Below the pieces are notes generated by a model. That model was not told the origin of the DNA. It saw nothing but the letters and a program-made list of their open reading frames with translations, and did not search any database. Made by a program: the position numbers and the translations under genes. A stretch of 64,000 bases of DNA from the NCBI GenBank assembly GCA_034440615.1, contig JAOTOM010004286.1:62001-126000 (forward strand), in the 5' to 3' direction. Source of the stretch: Ashinkailepas kermadecensis. Lineage: Eukaryota; Arthropoda; Thecostraca; Neolepadidae. This document shows positions 1 to 10,760 of this stretch, piece by piece. The number at the start of each line of letters is the position of its first letter. The stretch's first letter is position 1.

Positions 1-114
1 GGGTGGGGGCGGATGAAGTGGCATTGCCATCTCAGGGATATGCCAATAGTGACAGCCTAGGCAATAGAAACACACAGTCAGCAAATAGGGATAGCAGTAG
101 TTCAAGGGGGCAGA

Positions 115-809
115 GTGGTAGCTCATCCAGAGATGAAAGAGCTACTCAACATGAAAACCAAAGCTGGTTATGGAACATATGTTAAGTGTATCATGCTGAA
201 TGCTCAGAGTATTCTATCCAAATTTGATGAGTTCAAGTGTTATGTTGCTGAGGAGGAACCAGATTTTGTTTGCATTACTGAGGCATGGGCTAGTGAGGGG
301 TATTTTGGGGATAACTTGCAGGACTATGACATCCAGGGATACAATATGTTTTCGTGCAATAGGGGTCCAGCAGTGAAAGAGGGTGGTGTAATGCTCTATG
401 TGAATAACTTATTCAGTTCTCAAAAAGTAGCAGATGGGGTAAAAAATGTGTCTGTGGAGTCCATTTGGCTTGATGTCGCTGTGGGAAAAGGCATCAGGAA
501 CTGGAGCTCCATAAGGTGATTTGCGAGGAAACCAGTAGAAACTTTCGGAGGAAATGCCCTATTCTTGGTGACTTTAATATAAAAGGATATGAAAATGTTG
601 GTGTTGGCTCCCCATCATGTAAGCTGTTTAGGAAATGCCTTGAAGAGGACCTGTTCTTTCACCAATTTGTAACGGAACCAACTAGGCAGGGCTCATTCTT
701 GGACCTCGTCTGCTCAGATTTAAGTGATTTAGTTCAAGACTTAACTGTAGGAGAAACTCTGGGAAGAAGTGACCATAACACAGTGAGATTCAAGGCACAA
801 GTAGGATAA
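115..809 (+). pseudogene. AP-endonuclease domain of the CR1-like LINE (broken)
   Basis: The first block (frame of 115-519) carries the N-terminal endonuclease signature MLNAQSILSKFDEFK followed by PDFVCITEAW, the Asn and Glu motifs of LINE APE domains. The second block (516-809) carries ILGDFNI (catalytic GDFN) and ends with LGRSDHNTVRF, where SDH is the catalytic His motif. At about 494-520 the frame changes, and the stretch that normally encodes the CYRPPN-type motif is absent, so a small deletion joined the two halves. In a live element this domain nicks the target DNA to prime reverse transcription. The protein upstream of residue 1 is outside the window or lost. Confidence 0.8.
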
Positions 810-810
810 T

Positions 811-1335
811 TTGGCAAAGGTTCCTAATTTTAGCAGGGCAGACTTTGACTGCATGAGAGTGGCTTTAAGTGCCATAGAATGGGAAGAAGAATTCTCCCAT
901 TTAAATGCCTGTGAAATGTGGGAAAAGTTCAAATCTTACTTGAGGGAAATTCAGATTAGACGTGTCCCCCAAACGCAAAGGCGCAAAAGAAGGGTAGGAA
1001 AGCCAGCATGGCTTACGTCAGATTTGATAAAAGCAATTAAGGCTAAGAAAGATGCATTTAAATTGTTTAAGGAAGCTTCAAATATCGTAAATATAAGGTC
1101 GTATCAAAAAGCTAGAGACGCTGTGAAGCAGAAAACCAGAGCAGCAAAGCGAGCAAAAGAATTGGATTTGACTAGGAACTGTAATGGGGACAGCAAAAAG
1201 TTCCTTAGTTTTTACAAGCTGAGTAAAGTTTCTAGCACAATTGGTGCACTAGAAGTAAATGGGACTATATTGAGTGAGGATGGAGAGATGGTTGAGGAGC
1301 TGAGCGAACAGTTTAAATCAGTGTTTGCATTGTAA
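811..1335 (+). pseudogene. Endonuclease-RT linker of the CR1-like LINE
   Basis: A 174-residue open stretch, rich in Lys and Arg, links endonuclease and RT. It contains KPAWLTSDLIKAIKAKKDAF, typical of the region between the two domains in CR1/L2-type pol proteins, followed by YQKARDAVKQKTRAAKRAKE and the motif NGTILSEDGEMVEELSEQF, which precedes RT motif 1. The frame is separated from the endonuclease by a stop at 807-809. It ends in a TAA at the start of the duplicated segment (see 1282-1777). It is not an independent gene. Confidence 0.75.
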
Positions 1336-1777
1336 GATATGACTAATCTGCCAACCGTACACCACAGTTCAGTGACAGATGATCGGATAAACGATGTTGA
1401 TTTCATTGATAGTGATGTTGTTTTCAATCATATCAGGAAAATAAAACAAAACAAGGCAGCAGGACCTGATTAAATTTATGCTAGGGTATTGCGGGAAGCT
1501 GAAAAGGAACTGGCAATTGTTGAACAGGAACTGGCAACTGGAGAGATGGTTGAGGAGCTGAGCAAACAGTTTAAATCAGTGTTTGCATTGGAAGATATGA
1601 CTAATCTGCCAACCGTACACCACAGTTCAGTGACAGATGATCGGATAAGCGATGTTGATTTCATGGATAGTGATGTTGTTTTCAATCATATCAGGAAAAT
1701 AAAACCAAACAAGGCAGCAGGACCTGATTAAATTTATGCTAGGGTATTGCGGGAAGCTGAAAAGGAACTGGCAATTC
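1282..1777 (+). repeat. Internal tandem duplication inside the LINE RT (238-bp unit, 258-bp offset)
   Basis: The segment from GGAGAGATGG at 1282 to GGCAATT near 1519 is repeated from 1540 to about 1777 with only a few substitutions. About 20 bp of filler separates the copies. Both copies carry the same TAA after the codons for AAGPD, where IYARVL follows. That premature stop was therefore already present when the duplication arose. Confidence 0.85.
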
Positions 1778-3189
1778 CACTTAGTATAATATTTTGTAGA
1801 TTAGTTTCACAAAATGAAATGCCAACAGATTGGAAAAGGGCAAATGTAGTTCCTATTTTCAAGAAAGGAGAAAGAGGGAAAGTTGAAAACTATAGGCCAG
1901 TAAGCCTCACATCCCTAGTCTGCAAGGTACTCGAATCAATTATCAAGGATAGAATAGTTTTCTCGAAGGAAACAGGTTGATTCAAGATGCTCAACATGGG
2001 TTTAGAAAAGGGCGATCGTGTCTCACAAATCTCTTAGACTTTTTTAATTTCGCTACAGAACAATTTGATCAGGGAAATCAAGTTGATGTAGCATATCTTG
2101 ACTTTAGTAAGGACTTTGACAAGGTACCCCATAAACGGTTAATGATGCAGCTTCAGGTCCATAGTATTGCAGGTAGCATCCTAAAATGGATAGAGTTGTG
2201 GCTTTCAGATAGACAGCAGAGAGTGATGCTAAATGGTACAAAGTCATCATGGCAAAATGTTCTTAGTGGGGTCCCCCAGGGATCAGTACTGGGGCCACTA
2301 TTGTTCATTATATTTGTAAATAACATTGAAAGTGGCCTGAGCAGTAACGTTTTGAAATTTGCGGATGATTTGAAGGTCTTTAGGGCAATAACAGGACACA
2401 ATGAGCAGGTCTCGCTGCAGAAAGACTTCGACAAACTTGTGAAGTGGTCCGAAAAAAGGCAAGTGAAATTTATTTTTGATAAGTGCAAAATAATGCATGT
2501 AGGTAGGCAGCATATGAAAGTTCCATACTTGATGGGTGGCCAAATACTATCTGTGACTCAGCAGGAGAAGGACTTGGGTGTTATTTTGAACACAAAATTG
2601 GGGGCATCAGAACAGACCAAAGAAGCTAGGGAGAAGGCACTAAGAATGCTTGGGGAAATAAATAGGAATGTATCATACAAAAGTGAGGAAGTCATCAGGA
2701 AGCTTTACTGGGCATATGTTAGGCCATATTTGGAATACTGTGTCCAAGCTTGGTCCCCTAGTTATGAAAAAGATTGTTGTCATTTAGAGAGAGTGCAAAA
2801 GAGGGCAACACAAATTTTTAATGGTATAAGCAACCTGGCATATGAGGAAAGATTGAAGAAATTGAATATGTTTTTACTTAGATATAGAAGGCTGAGAGAG
2901 AAGATCTCATCGAGGTCTTTAAATTTGTTCATGGTCAGGAACAGGAATATCTCAGGGAAATGTTTGAATTTAACAGAAATGATGCAATTGGAGATCATCA
3001 ATTCCAAACTAAAGTTAATCACAGCAGGACAAGGTTAAGACAGTCTTTCTTTACCACAGGGTAGTAGAACACTGGAACCAGCCGCCAGAAACCATTGTCA
3101 GTAGCAGCACACTGAACATCTTTAAAAACAGCATAGGCAATCATTATACGAATAGAGGGCTTGCTTCTCGGCATTCCAGGGAGGGCTGA
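1540..3189 (+). pseudogene. Reverse transcriptase of the CR1-like LINE (frameshifted)
   Basis: The RT is spread over three frames: 1540-1731, 1747-1980 and 1977-3038, with the C-terminal tail in another frame to 3189. Visible motifs in order are NKAAGPD, NVVPIFKKGERGKVENYRPV, QHGFRKGRSCLTN, VAYLDFSKDFDKVP (motif A, usual Ala before FDKV replaced by Asp), PQGSVLGPLL (motif B), LKFADDLKVF (motif C, both Asp intact) and KDLGVILN. The thumb region has RPYLEYCVQAWSP and RVQKRATQIF. The C-terminal tail in the shifted frame reads YHRVVEHWNQPPE, a standard CR1/L2 pol ending. It would have copied the LINE RNA at the nicked target. Stops at 1471 and 1730 and several single-base shifts mean no full protein is possible. 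Confidence 0.85.
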
Positions 3190-3289
3190 TCGACTGATTT
3201 GGTGGGCAACTGGTTCAGTGGCCAGAGTGCAATCAAGAATGGCCCTTGTGGTTCATAGTTGCACTGGTCTTTTTATGTCTTTATGTCTG

Positions 3290-5446
3290 TATGGTGTAGC
3301 GGACCTTACGAAGGTTTGGGTCGCGTCTCACGTGCGGCAGGTTTGCATGTCTAAGCGAACAAGAACATAATAGGTTAGATGGAACAACGCGCGTTATCTT
3401 CCAACGTTGTCAAATATACAGAGTTGCCATGACGAATGAGCCGTGTTGTGCCATCAAATGGGGCATTTGTGGAAGACACCTGATCCTAAAATGTATGCCT
3501 ATCGAAGTCTATGGGATTTTCAGACGTTTGCGGTACCGGTATCAAGGTGTTAGGTGTGTTTTAGTGAGAAAAAAAACATTGGGTATCAAGGCTCCTGAAA
3601 GCGCTTGATATTTATGTCGGTCATCGTGATCGTAACTTCCACCACAGTGCTGGTAGTAGCCACTAGCCGCCGTACCCCCTCTCACCTCCAACCTAAATTT
3701 GTGCTCCATAATTGAGCTTATAAGCGTTGGATGGAAACAAATTAGTTCACAATTGTCCTGGCCCTCCCCGATGTTCAGATGCTTCCTATTGCTGCGGATC
3801 CAGCTAATTGTGCCATGTATGCAGCCTGGCCGGCTCGTACGTACGTGTTCGTGCATGTTTCTCCTGAACCCTGGTGTCGAAAGCATTTCCGAGTGAATTA
3901 GAGTCACGTCGATACCCTTTCTCCTTGCAGGTTTCGACGACAACGAACCGACTCAAATACGGATTCGAACACCGTGAAACCCGGAAGGCGGCTGGGTAGT
4001 ATGGCTCTTCCGTCGATGCTCCCAACATGGGTTTCGCTTCCTGTATTGTCATGTGCAGGATGTGACACGAGTATTGTTGTGTGCACTTTTGGACGACATA
4101 TGCCCACGTAATGCTGAATTATGCCCTTCCAATGCTATACAAATTGAGTGCGGAAAAGTCGAAGCGTAGCTACTTTAACGAAGTTGGTTTCGGACCCCCC
4201 CCCCTGATTCAACCCATTCAACTTCCAGGTGTGCAGACCCGACGAATCCAGGGATCCGACGGGTCCGGTCATGAACACCCCCGAGCGGAAACCGTCGGCA
4301 CCGGGTACGTGCCAACCTCAGCTGTTTGGACGCCAGATTCCGCAGGGCCGAGATTGCTATACTTACGTCAGCATCTGTTCTCACGGCGAGCCGACGGTCC
4401 GTCGGTCGGTCGAGAATGCCATGCCATGTAACACGGTCGGGTGTCATGTCATTGTAAAACCCGTGTCACCCGTATCAGGCGGCAGTGTGGGACAGGAGGC
4501 CGGTCGGAAGTGACGATGCTCGGCGCCGTGTCTTCAGCCGGGCAGACCAGGGGCGATTCCTCTCCCTCCCCCATGTCGACTGTACCCTCTCGAGCGGGCG
4601 CAGCGGTCCGCGGGCCGTCAGTCCCCCTCAGACAGCCGGTGCGGGCGGACGTACGTGAGAGACCCAGGTGAGAGCCAGTTGGATTGTTGAGGCTAGGGAG
4701 ATGCAACCTGTTACAAGCTGTGGGCGTTGGGACGTTTGGTGTCTGCCACTGTCAGTCGTGATTGCCTGTTGATTAGAGGCACGAACTTTTGTTGATTTGC
4801 TATCTCTGTTCGATTGGAGGAATGGTTGAAACTGTTGTTCAAGTGCTCGCCGTTCTGGTTCATTTATTAGCCCTGTAAAATATAAGGGCATTCTTTAACG
4901 GCGGTTGGTTTGAGAAGCTGTCAGAATTTAGCATCTGGAGACCGAGAAAGTTATTGAATTCGAGAACCAGTTATCGCACAAACGAGGAAAAACTAGACTA
5001 TCACTGCCATGCAACATGAACTTGCCTAAACTACCATCCCTTGTATAAACACATTTGTCCTTGAGAATCGCATGGAAAAGTGTCAATGCGCCGATTATTC
5101 AACCCTAATTATTATTGAACGGGTCACATGGGTCTTATATGAATGCAAAACAAGCAAGGACAGGTCTGAAAAGCACGGGTAAGGACGAACCCCCATGAAG
5201 GTCAGTCATATGGTGGGTTCATCGCACCCAGAGTACTGAGAATCTAGAGGGTCGGTGGCAAGGCTGGGCAGTGGTCCATGTAGCAGTGCTGTCTGCCAGG
5301 ACTGATGTTTGGAGCATTTGCGGCGACGCCGGAGTAGTGCCAGAGTACAGCCACAACGTCCACCTGTTGTTCCAAGAAGCATGGCATTTTACTTCGCTCA
5401 AACCGTTCCGACGGTCGGCCCGAGTACTCACTCGAGCTGCCTGACT
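3290..5446. other. No recognisable gene or repeat
   Basis: About 2.1 kb with only short open frames on both strands (for example 133 codons on the minus strand at 3542-3943). None shows a known domain, a convincing splice context or a repeated codon pattern. A C-run lies near 4194-4203. Confidence 0.5.
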
Positions 5447-5640
5447 AGATGCCCCCCCTGCAGCTGCCTGGCTGGATGCTGCCCCCCCCCCACACACACA
5501 CACACACACACACACACAGCTGCCTGACTGGATGCCGCTCCCCCCACCTGCAGCTGTCTGGGTGGATGCCGCTCCCCCCCGCACCTGCGCGTCTGGATGC
5601 CCCCCCTGCAGCTGTCTGGCAGGATGCTACTTCTCTCCGC
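5447..5640. repeat. Imperfect CTGCAGCTG-type minisatellite with a (CA)n core
   Basis: Several copies of a unit of about 36 bp built on CCCCCCTGCAGCTG, then a C(T/G)GG-type spacer and ATGC. They surround a (CA)n tract at about 5492-5518. The open frames here are a by-product of the repeat. Confidence 0.7.
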
Positions 5641-5679
5641 AGAGCCAATTACAGTGGCAACTGCGCCACAGAAGCAAAC

Positions 5680-5870
5680 AGGGTCCTGCAGCTGGTCCAT
5701 CTCGCCAAAATCGTCCTGCAGCTGGGTCATCTCGGCCAAAATCGTCTTGCAGCTGGGTCATCTCGGCCAAAATCTTCCTGCAGCTGGGCCATCACGGCCA
5801 AAATCGCCTTGCAGTTGGGCCATCGCGGCCAAAATCGTCCTGCAGTTGAACGATCTCGGCCAAAATCGTT
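5680..5870. repeat. 31-bp minisatellite (GCAGCTGGGTCATCTCGGCC type), about 6 copies
   Basis: CTGCAGCTGG recurs at about 5686, 5716, 5747 and 5779 and continues with more divergence to about 5870. Each copy is followed by a TCATCTCGGCCAAAATCGTC-like stretch. The shared CTGCAGCTG core suggests descent from the same seed as the neighbouring repeat at 5447-5640. Confidence 0.8.
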
Positions 5871-5879
5871 GACCAGCAA

Positions 5880-6952
5880 CCAATATTCGAAATGGCATGT
5901 CCCGGACGCCCACATAAAGGGATTGGCAGTCATTATCGACAGGAAACGCTGCTCGATCGGAAGGAAGAAGAAAATGGCGGCTGTGGTACCAACCGTAATA
6001 TCACAGCCCCTGAGATATTGCACCGAAGGCTGTGTAAAACCAGAATGTGCATCTGAACACCCGGAGAAGGGGGGGGGGGGGGGAAACTGACGTGCCCTGG
6101 ACGGAAACGAGAGCAGAAGCGGCGGCACAGGAAAACTTTCGTCACGCCAGAGAAAGCTGCATGAATTTGTAACCGTTTGTGGAAACAATGCTGCTCTGAG
6201 TTCTGCATTGAGTGATTGACTAACGTCGTGCCCTGTTTTGTGTCTGTGCAAAAAGTGAATTGAATGTGTATCGGTTTGTCGACACGATATGCTGTCTTGT
6301 CCTGACTCCTGGACGATCAAGGACACCGTGCCGAGTTGTGCGGTTGTGTTGACATTTGTGCAATATACAAAAGAACTGACGGAGCCGATATTCTATGGCG
6401 TGTTAAGAGCGATTGCGATACTTTTGCAGTCAACTGTACGGGAGCAAATTTTTAACACCATATGCACTGAGCTTTTTTGGTCATCTCATAACTGGGGGGG
6501 GGGGGCGGTCTGCTCTAACCCCCTATGTAACTTCCAAACCATTCAATGAAGTTTGACGAAACTTGGCACACACGTGCAACCATATGTTATTTACGTGGCC
6601 TGAAAGGATGACTTTGATCCAGGAACTCTGAAGGTCACAGTGTAGGGAAAACTAGGTTAATGTCCAACAAATCGAAAAGGTTTTAACTTCCCCGCAAAAA
6701 GACAAATTTGAGTCATGAAGGGGCTATATACGTTCTGTTATAATAATCTACCCGATTTTGGTCACAGGTCATCTTAAGTCATGTCAGGTCGCGCAACATT
6801 CGGAATTTTATCCGCCAATCATTCGTAAGTGACCGAACACTGCTGCAACTTGTGGCCACCAGATGGCAAAGTTATGGTTTGGTTTGAAATTTGTATTACC
6901 AAAATATTCCGATTGATGTAAAGAAACAGTCCCAAAGTCACAAGGGCTTCAC
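5880..6952. other. No recognisable gene
   Basis: Unassigned DNA with two long G-runs (about 6069-6083 and 6494-6505). Open frames of up to 199 codons overlap the minisatellite and have no family signature. Confidence 0.45.
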
Positions 6953-7264
6953 TTGCTTACTACAGGAGAAGCAATATATTTTCTGATAGGGCGAGCAGCC
7001 CCTCCCCCCTCCCCCCTCAGCGAGGGTGAGGTATTTACTACATATATACCAGACGATAAAGCAGACGATGAGCAATGGGACAGTTTTTGTTTCATCACTC
7101 TATCTCAACTACAAAGAGAAAAACGACTCGCTGACAGCACGTACTACTCCTGGGTCAATGGCAAATCAGCCTACTATAGAAGAGACTTTGAGGCGATGAC
7201 TTCATCTGCTGTTCGGAGATTAAAATTACGGACCAAAATTCACGAAAATGGAATACGTCGATAA
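6953..7264 (+). CDS. Hypothetical 103-codon ORF, unrecognised
   Basis: The protein has a mixed, coding-like composition in its second half: acidic around YIPDDKADDEQW, then ITLSQLQREKRLADSTYYSW and a basic end AVRRLKLRTKIHENGIRR. It shows no membrane segment, signal peptide or known motif. No splice sites or promoter were identified around it. It could be a chance frame, a remnant of a transposon ORF, or an internal exon. Function is not assigned. Confidence 0.2.
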   Translation: MLTTGEAIYFLIGRAAPPPSPLSEGEVFTTYIPDDKADDEQWDSFCFITLSQLQREKRLADSTYYSWVNGKSAYYRRDFEAMTSSAVRRLKLRTKIHENGIRR

Positions 7265-9021
7265 AATTCATCATAGAACAGGAATAGCCTGCGGCGAACG
7301 TGTTCAGAAACTTTTTTTTTCAAAAGCGGGACACACTTTTGAAGGGAGGAGTCGGTGACTGAAACCGTGTGTAAGGACTCACCGTGATCCCACTAATGGG
7401 AGCAGGAGAAACGAGTGGATTGCAAGTATAGATCGAGATTATACCCGACGGCAGGTGTCGCTTTTTCTTCTCTTCAATAGCTTAGGTGTGAGTATCGTAG
7501 GTGTGAATGGCAGTATGAATGGCAGTGGTAGTGAAAAGAGCTTGGTGGTTCCAAATGAATGCCCGGTCGTGATGTCGTCTCCCTTTCCCGACCTATATTC
7601 AAAGACACAGTGGGATTCACCAAACTCGCTTTCTGATTCGGAGTATAATATTAGGCAATACAACAGAAACATGACCAGGTTTGCAAGCATGTAACACTTT
7701 TGTCAACACCAACGCCAAAATATGTATAGTAGCCTGAATATAAATGCAGTTAGTTTGATGACATACTTCTGGAGGGCATTGCTTTATCCGAAGGCATTTC
7801 TTGCAAAGTTTATTGTTACGAAGACATTCACCAAACTTCGGCTAATACTTCATGTTTAACAGAAGGGTCATTGAAGCGGGGAGGGAAGCGCGTTAATGAC
7901 CAGTAGAAGACAGTTTACGGAAAGACGAGACGCTACCGGCCCCGAAGCCTGCTGGTAATGGAAGGAGGCTCTATTTTATGCATGAGTATATATATATATC
8001 CATATGCAAATCCCTCAGCCTCTGCTTCCCGTAGGCCCCCTACCGACTGGCCTGAGCTGGGGCGAGGTAGCTTGGCGAGGAGGTGGGTGTGGACACTGCA
8101 TTGGCAAGTGTAGATGTCCGATTTCGTCATATTATATCCCTTACCAACTTGCCAGAGCCGCGGCGAGGCAGGTATACGAGGAGATAGGCACCGATACCGC
8201 ATTGGAAAGTGTTGGCGTCCGATGCCCTCATTGTAGGTTCCATATGTTAGTTTTGTTTCCGGGACTTTATTTTCTTTATTCTTTCCTTCCCTGGGGAAAT
8301 TCCGCTCAATGAAACTAGGAAATGCATACCGGTCAAACGTACGGGTGGCATGGGGGTTAAAACGTACGCTGATAGAGATTCTGATTCGTTATTGGCGTAG
8401 CATTCAAATTGGTGGTTGTTCATGTTCGCAAGTCATGTGTGTAAAACTATTGAACTTCATCATACGTCAGGCAAGCCATTCACACGGATTGGTGGAGGGT
8501 GTGTCTGCCTTACATTTGTTACCTTTTTAAGCTTTCCATTGGAAATTACATCAGCAGATTGTGGTAATTCCAACAGTGCCAAAATAGTTATATCTCCATT
8601 GTCGACGGATCTAAAATGTGATCAGTGAGGTCTGCTGACGCAGTTAAAGACTACCAATAGCGTCTGCATCCGTGCTGAGGATCAGTAAATAACTCATGAT
8701 CGTCAAAACATGCCGGAAGCTGTTCTCGGACCAGGCGTTCTGATATTGTCATCACTGGGGCCAGAAAAGAGACAGCCCGTAAAAGGTCAGGCGACATCAG
8801 CAAAGTAAGCCAACCGTGCTAAGGCGAAAGGGACAGCCCGCTAGCTGTCATCCTATGGGCGATATGTTCTCGAGCGCCGACCGTGGGTTGCCGTTGATCC
8901 TCACTCCCCCAAGGGGGTGGGGGCACGACGAAAGGCGCGATGATGAGATTCTCCTGATTGTTACACCTGGGCAAGTATTCCAGTGGCAACTGCAAACTGG
9001 ACATATGGAAAACTCAGGTAT
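7265..9021. other. No gene seen; contains a diverged tandem duplication at 8037-8240
   Basis: Two diverged direct copies of a segment of about 100 bp lie at about 8037-8135 and 8138-8240. Both have CCNTACCNACTNGCC near the start and GTCCGAT(T/G)(T/C)CNTCAT near the end. A short (TA)n sits at 7988-8000. Nothing else was recognised. Confidence 0.5.
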
Positions 9022-9125
9022 ATACAAAATACAATGGCACAAGATGCTATATCCTCAGGAAAGTGATATGTTTGAAATTCGTTATGTTATATTATTTTCG
9101 CATCTTGTGCCATTGTACTTTGTAT
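9022..9125. repeat. Foldback hairpin, 26-bp arms
   Basis: The arm at 9022-9047 is the reverse complement of 9100-9125 with a single mismatch (shared core ACAATGGCACAAGATGC). The arms are separated by 52 bp. It could be a small MITE relic or a transcribed hairpin; nothing shows transcription. Confidence 0.8.
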
Positions 9126-10089
9126 TTATCTTGTCAAGTAAGCTACTAACGAAATCAAATAGTTATGGGGCACACATTCCCGCCAGCCCTATGATCTAGG
9201 GTGCAGATGGGCCTTCGGACGGAAGGACAAATAAAGCCCGACGGGATCTCGAACGAAAAGCTCGTGGTATGGCGGCATCGATCGGCACCGTGGTATGACG
9301 GTGGTGTGAAGGACGTCTGGCACCAACTTAGGTAGAGGTCAACAACGGTCCAAGAGGGAACACTCCCCCCTGCTCCGTCGATCTCACGAGCTTGGGCCAC
9401 TTGATTATAGCGTTGGCTGGGAGGAGACTTTGGCATTCCATAAGCATGGCATCAATTGAAGGTTAGGTAAGCAGCATAAGGTTAAGAAAGTGGTCATTGA
9501 TATCTGGGTCCAGATATAAGGCCGTACAGAAGCCAACGGAAAATTGCATTGATCATTGTTGCCAAGCTTTGGGGGCAGAAACGAAAATAAATGTAAATCA
9601 TACAATCCGGGGAGTCGCGTCAGCCATTTACAGGCAGGACTTCGTAACGGGTAATTGATATGCACCAGGGACTAACCAAGTCTAGGGTGATCAATACGAC
9701 TTGCCAAATGCTAACGTAGCATCGGAGGGTAAGAAATAGTGGACCAACTAGCTTTATTAGGAAATGAACGTGTGGAACGAAAGGAGCGAATGACTTTCGT
9801 ATGGAGGCTCAAAGGAATAGTTTTAAGGACAGTAGAATTGGTCGGAATTCGGCGCAAGTATTCGGCTGTCAGAAGCCATCGTTGTCCAAAATTTTACCAG
9901 GACATTACCTGGGACCCGCTTGTATCTGGCTGCTCCGAGAAAGCCGGGTTGGACCGGGGTGGTTAACGTGTAAACGGCTGGTACATGGGTGGGTCTCGTA
10001 AGTGGACGAGCGCCGGCGGCAGTGGCAGAACCATCCTAATGTGCCTGCATCGTACCCATCCATCAGTGTCACATCCAGAGTCGCAGCCA
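9126..10089. other. No recognisable gene or repeat
   Basis: Short open frames only, on both strands, with no domain or splice evidence. Confidence 0.45.
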
Positions 10090-10304
10090 AGAGTGGAACG
10101 GGCGCCCGGGCCTCCCCCCCCCCCCCTTTCCCTCAGCAACCAAAAATACACTTAATCAAAGGAGAAATTTGGAGATTTTCACTACGCAGAACCATATATT
10201 TTCGGAGCGCGTTGCGCCCCGAAAACATTCTCTTTTTCTTCACACTTTCTTTTGGCCGCCCTCCCCCCCCCCCCCTCTTATAAAAGTCCTGACTGCACCA
10301 CTGG
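10090..10304 (-). mobile_element. C/G-run-bounded non-autonomous element fragment
   Basis: Read on the minus strand, the segment begins CAGTGGTGCAGTCAGGA, passes a long G-run and contains a GC-rich near-palindrome (CGGGGCGCAACGCGCTCCG). It ends at a second G-run next to GGCCCGGGCGCC. CAGTGG-type ends beside long G-runs are common on short non-autonomous DNA elements of invertebrates. No transposase or target duplication was found, so the family is unknown. Confidence 0.4.
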
Positions 10305-10675
10305 TCACATAACACCCCGAAGCCCACAATCCTTCCTTGCTACAGGACCTGCTGGGCGCACTCCCGGGCGTATGTGGTGTAGAAGAGCCGGGCTTCGCCT
10401 ATATAAACACGTGCAGAGGTGGTGACGGGCCGCAATAGGGTTGGCGACGTCGGAGCGGTGGAAGAGATGGATCCAGCAGAACAACAAGCCCCACAACACC
10501 AGTCCTCCATCAGTCTATCGGCTCTCCAGCGCAGACTTAACCAGGAAATGTGGGAATAAAGGGACATGACCCCCACCCCCACCACTCTCATCTCCCACCA
10601 GCAACCAGCTAGCTTTGACCCGACGCGTCAGTATAAGAATCTGACCCGTGTGTCAGTCTGACCGCGTCCTGCCTG

Positions 10676-10760
10676 TAGCACCTCGACTGTAGCACCTCGG
10701 CCGTAGCACCTCGGCCGTAGTACCTCGACTGTAGCACCTCGGCTGTAGCACCTCGAACGG
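10676..10760. repeat. 14-bp minisatellite, 6 copies
   Basis: TAGCACCTCG(G/A)C(C/T)G repeats every 14 bp from 10676 to about 10760 with one- or two-base variants. Confidence 0.9.

Larger units (their letters stand above)
1..3290 (+). mobile_element. CR1-like non-LTR retrotransposon (LINE), 5' part outside window, decayed
   Basis: Reading frames on the + strand give, in order, an AP-type endonuclease, a basic linker and a reverse transcriptase, the usual pol order of CR1-type LINEs. The RT shows HGFRKGRSCLTNLLDFF, YLDFSKDFDKVPH, SGVPQGSVLGPLLF and the catalytic KFADD. The pol frame ends, after a last frameshift near 3040, at the TGA at 3187-3189. A short 3' UTR follows, ending in an 8-bp direct repeat (TTTATGTC twice, 3272-3287); short tandem 8-mers are typical of CR1-clade 3' ends. 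Frameshifts, premature stops, a deletion in the endonuclease and an internal duplication make it dead. The assignment to CR1 rather than a sister clade (L2, Rex1) is from remembered motifs, not a tree. Confidence 0.85.

Noticed and set aside
3542..3943. 133-codon minus-strand ORF
   Set aside because: No family motif; several overlapping frames of similar length on both strands suggest chance.
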